From the NCBI RefSeq assembly GCF_014650955.1, contig NZ_BMVY01000011.1, positions 186,001-250,000 of the forward strand: a DNA stretch of 64,000 bases, in the 5' to 3' direction. Every line of letters starts with the position of its first letter. Positions within the stretch are counted from its first letter, which is position 1. Position numbers and translations under genes: made by a program. Positions 1 to 6,406 of this stretch are shown here, one piece after another. The notes under the pieces were generated by a model. That model did no database searches and had not been told where the DNA came from. It saw only the letters and a list, made by a program, of their open reading frames with translations. This stretch comes from Streptomyces tauricus. Lineage in GTDB: Bacteria; Actinomycetota; Actinomycetes; Streptomycetales; Streptomycetaceae.

Positions 1-702
1 GTACGGCAGGTGCTGCAGGAAGAACCTGGTGCCGATGTCCAGGCGCTCGGCGCAGAAGACGCCCGCCTCGTTGACGACCGTGCGGCCCGAGACGGGTCCG
101 ATGCCGTCGGGCAGCGTGTAGCTGAGCGGCCAGGGGTTCGCCGACGGCACGACCCCGGGGTTCGGGGTGCAGAAGATCAGCCGGGCCTTCTTCTCGGCCA
201 GCGACGTCCGGGTCGGTCCGAGGATCCGCTCGAACAGCTTGAGCGTCGAGGTGTGGATCTCCTTGACCATGCCGGTGCCGACGACGACCGTCCCCTCGTG
301 CACGGAGGGCGCCAGCCGCAGCAGCTGGTCCTCCAGCAGCGCGAGGCTCTTGGGCACACGCACCAGCAGCACGTCGACGCGCTCGGGCACCGCGTCCTGC
401 GTGGTGAGAAGGCGTACGGATGCCTCGTCGGCGCCGTTGCGCGCCAGGTTGGCGCGGGTCGCCTCCCTGGTGAGGTACGAGTCGGTGACCTGCACCGGCG
501 CGTGCGCCTGGAGGGCGGTGGTGAGGGCGCCCCAGCGGTCACCGACCACGACGACCGTGCCGTCGAGCCCCTGCCCGCTCTCGGCGAGATGCTTCAGCAG
601 GTACTCGTCGGAGGCGTCCCACGCACGGAGCTGGTCACGGGAGTCCTCGGGGAAGCGCGCCAGCATCAGCTCGGCCGAGGGGGTCGTCATACGGTCGGTC
701 AT
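1..702 (-). CDS. rlmG: RlmG/RsmC-type rRNA guanine-N2 methyltransferase (3' end outside window)
   Basis: SAM-dependent class I methyltransferase of the RlmG/RsmC type, which methylates a guanine at N2 in ribosomal RNA. The frame is open for 234 codons from an ATG at 702 and runs off the left edge, so the C-terminus is missing. The visible part contains TPNPGVVPSANPWPLSY and then AERLDIGTRFFLQHLP, which closely resembles the conserved LDIGARFFLQHLP segment that I know from RlmG. The N-terminal half (about residues 1-150) looks like the degenerate, non-catalytic domain typical of the family. An in-frame ATG four codons inside (690) is an alternative start. The match is by remembered family motifs; the catalytic NPPF-type motif lies beyond the window edge, so activity cannot be judged. 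Confidence 0.8.
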   Translation of the reverse strand, partial: MTDRMTTPSAELMLARFPEDSRDQLRAWDASDEYLLKHLAESGQGLDGTVVVVGDRWGALTTALQAHAPVQVTDSYLTREATRANLARNGADEASVRLLTTQDAVPERVDVLLVRVPKSLALLEDQLLRLAPSVHEGTVVVGTGMVKEIHTSTLKLFERILGPTRTSLAEKKARLIFCTPNPGVVPSANPWPLSYTLPDGIGPVSGRTVVNEAGVFCAERLDIGTRFFLQHLPY

Positions 703-798
703 TGGGTCCAGGCTAACTGAGGCGCAGCTCAGGGACTCCCGGCGGCCACGTGGGAGTACGGCGGGAGTGTGTGCGGACCCTGCGCGAGGATGGGAGTC

Positions 799-1497
799 AT
801 GGACGCCGAACTGTTTCCCCGGAGCCGGACGGAGATCGCGCCGGGCGCCGTGCACCTGCCGGACTGGCTGACGGCCGGGCGCCAGAAGGAGCTTCTGGAG
901 GCCTGCCGCGCCTGGGCCAGGCCGCCCGCGGGACTGCGCACGGTCCGTACCCCGGGCGGCGGCACGATGACCTCCCGGCAGGTCTGCCTCGGATGGCACT
1001 GGTATCCGTACGGGTACGCGTCAACGGTCGTCGACGGGGACGGGGCGCCCGTGAAGGAGTTCCCCGCCTGGCTGGGCGAGCTGGGGCGCCGGGCGGCCCG
1101 GGACGCCCTGGGCGACCACACCCCGACGGAAGAGGCCCCGCCGGCTGCGTACGACTACGGCCCGGCCCCGTACGACTACGACATCGCGCTGATCAATTTC
1201 TACGACGCCGACGCCCGCATGGGGATGCACCGCGACAGCGACGAGAGGTCCGACGCACCCGTCGTGTCGCTGAGTCTCGGTGACACCTGCGTCTTCCGGT
1301 TCGGCAACACCGCGTCGAGAGGCCGCCCCTACACGGACGTGGAACTGCGCAGCGGCGACCTGTTCGTGTTCGGTGGCCCGGCCCGGCTCGCCCACCACGG
1401 GGTGCCGCGCGTCCACGCGGGTACGGCGCCGCCCGAGTTGGGACTGACCGGCCGGCTGAACATCACCCTGCGGGTGAGCGGTCTTCGAAGCGTGTGA
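799..1497 (+). CDS. alkB: AlkB-like 2-oxoglutarate/Fe(II) dioxygenase
   Basis: Predicted 2-oxoglutarate- and iron-dependent dioxygenase of the AlkB family, which removes alkyl groups from damaged bases by oxidation. The 232-residue product has CLGWHWYPYGY near residue 60, LINFYD followed by the metal-binding H144-x-D146 (MHRDSDE), a distal histidine at 199 or 200 in RLAHHGVPRV, and an arginine-bearing GRLNITLRVSG near the C-terminus for the co-substrate. These are the family landmarks in the right order. I chose the ATG at 799 because GAGGATGGGAG lies just upstream; ATG 790 and GTG 769 are in frame but poorly spaced. The gene stands alone, divergent from the methyltransferase on its left and 50 bp before the ROK regulator. 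Confidence 0.9.
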   Translation: MDAELFPRSRTEIAPGAVHLPDWLTAGRQKELLEACRAWARPPAGLRTVRTPGGGTMTSRQVCLGWHWYPYGYASTVVDGDGAPVKEFPAWLGELGRRAARDALGDHTPTEEAPPAAYDYGPAPYDYDIALINFYDADARMGMHRDSDERSDAPVVSLSLGDTCVFRFGNTASRGRPYTDVELRSGDLFVFGGPARLAHHGVPRVHAGTAPPELGLTGRLNITLRVSGLRSV

Positions 1498-1547
1498 CCG
1501 GCTACTGACCGGTCACCGGGCCACCGGATCATGGGAGACTCGCCCCC

Positions 1548-2789
1548 ATGAGCGGCGATGCGACCCCCGGAGCGGTGGGAGAAGGAAGCACCAGGACACG
1601 ACTGGACCGGGGGCGGGGTGCGCTCGGACCCGCGTTGGAGCTCGTGCACACGGGACGCGCGCCGACCCGGGCCGTGCTCACCGCCGAGCTGGGTGTCACC
1701 CGGGCGACGGCGGGCGCGGTCGCCGCGGAACTGGAGGCACTCGGTCTGATCCGCGTCGACGCCCGCCCGGGCGCCGCGGCCGGCTCGCAGGGCCGCCCCT
1801 CGCACCGCCTCGAAGTCGCCGAGGACGGCCCCGTGGCCCTCGCCGCCCAGGTGCACGCCGACGGCTTCCGGGCCGCCCTGGTCGGCCTCGGCGGCCGGAT
1901 CGTGGCGACCGCCCCCGGCTGCGAGACCGTGGACGCCGACCCCGCCAAGGTGCTCGGCTCGGTCGTGGAGGCGGGTGCCGAACTGCTCCGGGAGACGGGC
2001 CGCCGCTGCGTGGGCGCCGGAGTGGCCGTCCCGTCGGCCGTCGCCGAACCCGAGGGCACCGCCCTCAACCCGCTGCACCTGGCCTGGCCGGCCGGCGCGC
2101 CCGTGCGGGAGATCTTCGCGGAGTGTGTCCGCGCGGCCGGCATCACCGGCCCGGCGTTCGCGGCCAACGACGTCAACCTCGCCGCGCTCGCCGAACACCG
2201 GCACGGCGCCGGCCGCGGCGCCCGCGACCTGCTGTGTGTGGCGACCGGGCACCGCGGAGTCGGCGGCGCGCTGGTGCTCGACGGGCGTCTGCACACGGGC
2301 AGTTCGGGCCTCGCGCTCGAAGTCGGCCACCTCACGGTCAACCCGGAGGGCCGCGCCTGCCACTGCGGCAGCCGGGGCTGCCTGGACGTCGAGGCGGACC
2401 CCCTGGCGTTCCTGACGGCGGCCGGCCGCGACCCCGGCCCCGAGGTGTCCCTGCTCCAGCAGGCCAACGAACTGATCCGCGACCACCAGGGCGACCCGGG
2501 CGTACACACCGCCGTCGAGGCACTGATCGACCGGCTGGGCCAGGGCCTCGCGGGCCTGGTCAACATCCTCAACCCGGACCGCATCATCCTCGGCGGCCTC
2601 CACCGAACCCTCCTCGACGCCGACCCGGAGAGGCTGCGGGCCGTCGTGGCGGACCGGAGCCTGTGGGGGCGGAGCGGCGGCGTACCCATCCTGGCCTGCA
2701 CGCTGGACCACAACAGCCTGGTGGGCGCGGCCGAGTTGGCGTGGCAGCCGGTGCTGGACGACCCGATCACGGCCCTGGCGCACACCTGA
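1548..2789 (+). CDS. ROK-family transcriptional regulator
   Basis: Probable sugar-responsive repressor of the ROK (NagC/XylR) family, 413 residues. The N-terminus (about 25-80) is a winged helix-turn-helix with PTRAVLTAELGVTRATAG. The rest is the sugar-kinase-like ROK fold, including the zinc-binding signature CHCGSRGCLDVEAD near residue 270 and the C-terminal NILNPDRIILGG motif. Because a DNA-binding domain precedes the ROK fold, it is a regulator rather than a glucokinase. No sugar gene is adjacent: the next gene converges on it from the right, so its target is not evident. The start ATG follows a weak GGGAGA about 13 bases upstream. Confidence 0.9.
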   Translation: MSGDATPGAVGEGSTRTRLDRGRGALGPALELVHTGRAPTRAVLTAELGVTRATAGAVAAELEALGLIRVDARPGAAAGSQGRPSHRLEVAEDGPVALAAQVHADGFRAALVGLGGRIVATAPGCETVDADPAKVLGSVVEAGAELLRETGRRCVGAGVAVPSAVAEPEGTALNPLHLAWPAGAPVREIFAECVRAAGITGPAFAANDVNLAALAEHRHGAGRGARDLLCVATGHRGVGGALVLDGRLHTGSSGLALEVGHLTVNPEGRACHCGSRGCLDVEADPLAFLTAAGRDPGPEVSLLQQANELIRDHQGDPGVHTAVEALIDRLGQGLAGLVNILNPDRIILGGLHRTLLDADPERLRAVVADRSLWGRSGGVPILACTLDHNSLVGAAELAWQPVLDDPITALAHT

Positions 2790-2832
2790 GGCGCGCCGCC
2801 GCGCGCCGACCGCCGCCCCTGTGGGTGTGGGT

Positions 2833-3762
2833 CTACGTCCACCCGACGGCGTACGCCCGCTGCGGGTTCGCCGTCAGGATGCGCTCCACGAGCTGCGTCC
2901 CCAGGGCGAGTTCGAGCCTGGGCCGGACGCGGCGCAGGAGGTACGGCATACCGGGCCCGCCGTTCACCGAGCGGGCCCCGGCCGTGGTCGTGTCCCCGCC
3001 GAGCAGCAGCCGGTCGCCGAACCCGGCCTCCGCGAGCTCGCGTACGGACTCGGGCATGCGCCAGTCCGTCGCGTGGTTCGCGCGTGAGGGGCCGTCAAAA
3101 GCCAGATAGGCACCCGACTCGGCGGCCTGCCGGTGCACCACCGGGTCGGGGGAGCGGTTGAGGTGCCCGAGGATCACACTGGCCGGGGCGACCCCCAACT
3201 CGCCGCACAGCAGGTCGAGCACGTCGAGCGCGCCCGTGCCCAGCTCCAGATGGACCGCGACCGGCGCCCCCGTGGCGTGGTGCGCCTCGGCCGCCGCGGT
3301 CATCGTCCAGCGGGCATGCGCGTCGAGCGCGTGGAAACCGCCCGCGACCTTGATGAAACCCGCCCGCACACCGGACGTGGCGAGCCCCTCCGTCAGCTCG
3401 GACACGAAGACGTCGGCGAGCCGGCCCCGCAGCCGGTCGAGCACCTCCGGCGCGTAGTGGACGGCCTGGTGCAGTCCCGTGGCGGCCACGACATGGACCC
3501 CGGCGGCGCGGGCGAGCGGCGGCAGATCGGCGGCCCGCCGCCCGAGGCCGTACGGGGTCCACTGGGCGACGCTCGCGCCACCCGCCGTACGGAACGCGGT
3601 CAGCTCGGCCCTCGCAGCGCCCGCGTCACGCAACTCCTGCCCCGGCAGGCGGGGGCTGCTGAAGAAGAGGTGGTCGTGCGCGTCACACACCCCCAGCTCG
3701 GCCGGAGGCACGTCGCCGAGGACCGTACGAACGGTACGAGCCCCAGGGACCTGGCTCACCAC
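2833..3762 (-). CDS. Phosphotriesterase-like metal-dependent hydrolase
   Basis: Member of the phosphotriesterase/PHP-like branch of the amidohydrolase superfamily, which hydrolyses phosphoesters or lactones with two metal ions. The 309-residue protein shows the whole metal ligand set in order: HxH in CDAHDHLFF (about residue 30), the lysine that is carbamylated in the family in GFIKVAGG (about 135), histidines in VAVHLELG and LGHLNRSPD, and the terminal aspartate in LLGGDTTTAG. The start is GTG 3762, which overlaps the stop of the DUF4865 gene by 7 bp, so translation is probably coupled. It is the last gene of the TetR-DUF4865-hydrolase operon. Whether the substrate is a lactone, a sugar phosphate or a xenobiotic ester cannot be told from sequence. 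Confidence 0.87.
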   Translation of the reverse strand: MVSQVPGARTVRTVLGDVPPAELGVCDAHDHLFFSSPRLPGQELRDAGAARAELTAFRTAGGASVAQWTPYGLGRRAADLPPLARAAGVHVVAATGLHQAVHYAPEVLDRLRGRLADVFVSELTEGLATSGVRAGFIKVAGGFHALDAHARWTMTAAAEAHHATGAPVAVHLELGTGALDVLDLLCGELGVAPASVILGHLNRSPDPVVHRQAAESGAYLAFDGPSRANHATDWRMPESVRELAEAGFGDRLLLGGDTTTAGARSVNGGPGMPYLLRRVRPRLELALGTQLVERILTANPQRAYAVGWT

Positions 3763-4340
3763 TGCCGTCCGCGACGCAGCCGGTCACGCCCCGGCGCCGA
3801 CAGATGCAGCACGCGGTACCTCTCGCCGTCGGCCTCGGGCTTGTCGTGGGCCCAGAGGGAGAAGTGCACGACCTCCCAGTGACGCGGGTCGACGGCGACG
3901 GCGGCGCCCACGACCCCGTCAAGCGCGGCCAGCCGCGCCGTCTCCCGTACGGCCTCCCGCGCCACCTCCGTGAGCGGCACGCCGTCGGGCACGCCCACCC
4001 GTCTGCGTACCGCGACCTCGGGCGGGGCACCGGCGGCGCCCCCGTCCTCGTACGCCAGACCCGCCCAGTGCTGCACCACGGGGCGCCCGAAGTCGTTCAC
4101 GAGCCCCTGGAAGCCGGGCCCCCAGAGGAAGGAGTTCATGCCCTCGGGGGTGTCCCACAGGTAGAACGGCGCGTACTGGTTGACCGGCGAGCCGTCCACG
4201 CCGCGCTCCCGCAGCAGATAGGCCTTCAGCCCGAGCCCGTCCCAGTCGTCGAGCAGATGCCCGACGCGGGCCACCCTGTCCCGGACGACGCCCATGTCGT
4301 AGTCCGCGGGCAGGGTGATCTCGTACTGCATGGCGTGCAT
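3756..4340 (-). CDS. DUF4865 family protein
   Basis: Conserved protein of 194 residues that I recognise as the DUF4865 type; no function is established to my knowledge. It begins MHAMQYEITLPADYDM and carries a central block rich in aromatic residues (NQYAPFYLWDTPEGMNSFLWG, positions about 52-72) that resembles stress-responsive or ABM-like alpha/beta barrel monooxygenase folds, as does a second aromatic block near WEVVHFSLWAHD. It has no signal peptide or membrane segment. The start at 4340 has a near-perfect GGGAGG six bases upstream. It lies 17 bp after the TetR gene and overlaps the phosphotriesterase-like gene, so the three are one transcription unit. Confidence 0.8.
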   Translation of the reverse strand: MHAMQYEITLPADYDMGVVRDRVARVGHLLDDWDGLGLKAYLLRERGVDGSPVNQYAPFYLWDTPEGMNSFLWGPGFQGLVNDFGRPVVQHWAGLAYEDGGAAGAPPEVAVRRRVGVPDGVPLTEVAREAVRETARLAALDGVVGAAVAVDPRHWEVVHFSLWAHDKPEADGERYRVLHLSAPGRDRLRRGRQW

Positions 4341-4357
4341 CGATGCCTCCCGGCGGC

Positions 4358-4966
4358 TCAGGCCTTCGTGGGGGTGGACGAGCCGCGGGCGGGGGAGTCG
4401 CCGGCGGGGGAGCGGGGTGCGAGGAGGGAGAGCAGCCCGCGGACCCCCGTGTCGAAGGCGGCGGCCGAACCGGACGCGCGGGCCAGCACATAACCCCCTT
4501 GGACCGTGGCCACGATCGTCGCGGCGATCTCCTCGCCGTCCAGCGCCGGCGGGAACTCGCCCAGCTCCTGGCCCTCCTCGACGATGGAGGCCAGCCGTTC
4601 GCGCAACCAGTCCAGTGTCTCGTCCACGGGCGCGCGCAGGTCGTCGCTCGCGACGACGTCCGGGTCCATGGTCAGCCGTCCGACCGGACAGCCGCGCAGG
4701 ACGTCCCGCTCGCGCCGCAGATACGCCTCGATCCGCTCGTACGGGGAACCGGGCCCGCCGAGCACCGCTTCCGCGGCGGCGCGCGTCTCCTGGGCGGTAC
4801 GCCGGATCGCGGCCAGGGCCAGCCCGGGCTTTCCCGTGAAGTGGTGGTACATGCTGCCCTGGCCGGCGCCCGCCCGCTGCAGGATCGCTTTCGGGCTCGT
4901 GCCCACGTAACCGCGCTCCCACAGCAGTTCGCGGGTGGCTTCGATCAGACGCTCCGGAGTGCTCAC
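4358..4966 (-). CDS. TetR-family repressor
   Basis: One-component TetR-type repressor of about 202 residues. The N-terminal helix-turn-helix includes ERLIEATRELLWERGYVGTS and the recognition-helix end GSMYHHFTGKPGLALAAI; the rest is a ligand-binding helical domain. No ribosome binding site precedes either candidate start. A TACAGT -10-like box lies exactly six bases before GTG 4966, which suggests a leaderless mRNA starting at that GTG; ATG 4981 is the alternative (207 residues). A 22-bp palindrome centred at 4984.5 overlaps this promoter, so autoregulation is likely. It is first in an operon with DUF4865 and a phosphotriesterase-like gene, and divergent from an ABC exporter that may be co-regulated. 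Confidence 0.88.
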   Translation of the reverse strand: MSTPERLIEATRELLWERGYVGTSPKAILQRAGAGQGSMYHHFTGKPGLALAAIRRTAQETRAAAEAVLGGPGSPYERIEAYLRRERDVLRGCPVGRLTMDPDVVASDDLRAPVDETLDWLRERLASIVEEGQELGEFPPALDGEEIAATIVATVQGGYVLARASGSAAAFDTGVRGLLSLLAPRSPAGDSPARGSSTPTKA

Positions 4967-4973
4967 ACGGATA

Positions 4974-4995
4974 CTGTACATACTAGTAGTTACAG
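4974..4995. promoter_or_regulatory. 22-bp palindromic TetR operator
   Basis: CTGTA and TACAG arms (4974-4978, 4991-4995) and the 8-bp TACTAGTA core (4981-4988) share one centre of symmetry at 4984.5; only two base pairs per half fail to match. The site lies between the divergent TetR operon and the SHOCT/ABC genes and covers a TACAGT -10-like box for the regulator. Binding by the adjacent TetR protein is inference from position and symmetry. Confidence 0.75.
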
Positions 4996-5165
4996 AATCG
5001 AGGGGCAGACAGACCCACAAGGAGCAGGCGCAAGGAGCAGGCGACGCCCTCCTGCCTACTCCCACGGAGGTACCCGTACTGCCGCTGGCCGTACGACGAC
5101 CCGGACCCCTTCCCGGCGCGAGCCTCGGAGCATCACCGGAACACCTCCCTAGGAGATGACCTCAG

Positions 5166-5510
5166 ATGCAGACCCTGGCGAACTGGGACGGCGGGCCCGG
5201 CCCGTGGATCCTGTTCCTCCCGCTGATCTGGGCGGCCGTCGTGATCGGTGTCGTGACCGTCCTGCGCCGCACGGTGTGGCGCGGCCGTCGCGGCCCGTGG
5301 CGCGGACCCGACCGGCCCCGCCCGTCCGGCGACTCACCGATCGCGCTGCTGGGCAGGCGCTTCGCCGCCGGCGAGATCGACGAGGACGAGTACTGGCGCC
5401 GCCTCTCCGTCCTGGACGAGCAGTTCGGACACGCGGATGCCGACGGGCGCTTCGGACACACGCTCGCCGACGAGCGTTTCGGCCGTACGGGCAAGGGCGG
5501 TGCGGCATGA
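5166..5510 (+). CDS. SHOCT-domain membrane protein
   Basis: Small membrane protein of 114 residues. One transmembrane helix (about 14-34, WILFLPLIWAAVVIGVVTVL) is followed by a basic, proline-rich stretch and a C-terminal SHOCT motif (SPIALLGRRFAAGEIDEDEY, about 57-76), a short domain often found at protein ends and of unclear role. AGGAG eleven bases upstream supports ATG 5166. Its stop overlaps the start of the ABC ATPase by ATGA, so it is translationally coupled to the exporter. It may be an accessory or regulatory subunit of the exporter; that is inference from the operon. Confidence 0.85.
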   Translation: MQTLANWDGGPGPWILFLPLIWAAVVIGVVTVLRRTVWRGRRGPWRGPDRPRPSGDSPIALLGRRFAAGEIDEDEYWRRLSVLDEQFGHADADGRFGHTLADERFGRTGKGGAA

Positions 5511-6406
5511 ACGCGGCGTCCTCGGCGACCACCACCAGGGGCACACGGACCGCGGCGCGGGTCGCCGGAGCGGTGAAGGTGTACGGCGCCGGCGACACCG
5601 CCGTACGGGCCCTGGACGGGATCGACGTCACCTTTCCCGCCGGACGCTTCACCGCGATCATGGGGCCCTCGGGCTCCGGCAAGTCCACGCTGATGCACTG
5701 CGCGGCGGGTCTGGACACCCTCACCTCGGGCGCCGCCTTCATCGGCGACACCGAGCTGGGCACGCTCGACGACCGCCGCCTCACGCTGCTGCGGCGCGAC
5801 CGCGTCGGTTTCGTCTTCCAGGTGTTCAACCTGGTGCCGACGCTGACCGTCGCGGAGAACATCACGCTGCCCATGGATCTCGCCGGCCGCGGGCGTGGCC
5901 GCGGGCGCGGGGGCGAGGGCGGGAGCGACGGCTCCTCGGATCCATGGATCGACGCCCTCGTGGACGTCGTCGGTCTGCGCGACCGACTGCGCCACCGGCC
6001 CGCCGAACTCTCCGGCGGACAGCAGCAACGCGTCGCCGTGGCACGGGCGTTCGCCGGCCGGCCCGATGTCGTCTTCGCGGACGAACCGACCGGCAACCTC
6101 GACTCGCGCTCCGGCGAGGAGGTTCTCAACCTCCTTGGCCGGGCCGTGCGGCAGATGGACCGCACGGTCGTCATGGTCACCCACGACCCGGTCGCCGCCG
6201 CGCACGCCGACGAGGTCGTCTTCCTCGCCGACGGCCGCCTCGTGGACCACATGGAGTCCCCGACGGCCGACCGGGTCCTGGACCGCCTGAAGGCTTTCGA
6301 CAACGGGTCGGACGCCAGGTCGGACGGCAGGCGGGACAGCAGGTCGGCGGGCGGGTCGGACGGCAGGTTCGGCAGCGGCTTCGGGAGCGAAGGGGTCATG
6401 CCGTGA
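5507..6406 (+). CDS. ABC exporter ATPase (MacB/LolD type)
   Basis: Nucleotide-binding subunit of a MacB/LolD-type ABC system, 299 residues. Walker A is GPSGSGKST, the Q-loop region FVFQVFNLVPTLTVAENITLPMDL is typical of this subfamily, the signature is LSGGQQQR, Walker B is VVFADEPTGNLDS and the switch histidine is in VMVTHDP. Two unusual features are a Gly/Arg-rich insertion (GRGRGRGRGGEGGSDGSSDP, about 126-145) between the Q-loop and the signature, and a 35-residue low-complexity tail of repeated SD/GSD/RSD units. ATG 5507 overlaps the SHOCT gene stop, and the gene ends in a GTGA overlap with the permease gene, so the three form a tight operon. Confidence 0.93.
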   Translation: MNAASSATTTRGTRTAARVAGAVKVYGAGDTAVRALDGIDVTFPAGRFTAIMGPSGSGKSTLMHCAAGLDTLTSGAAFIGDTELGTLDDRRLTLLRRDRVGFVFQVFNLVPTLTVAENITLPMDLAGRGRGRGRGGEGGSDGSSDPWIDALVDVVGLRDRLRHRPAELSGGQQQRVAVARAFAGRPDVVFADEPTGNLDSRSGEEVLNLLGRAVRQMDRTVVMVTHDPVAAAHADEVVFLADGRLVDHMESPTADRVLDRLKAFDNGSDARSDGRRDSRSAGGSDGRFGSGFGSEGVMP

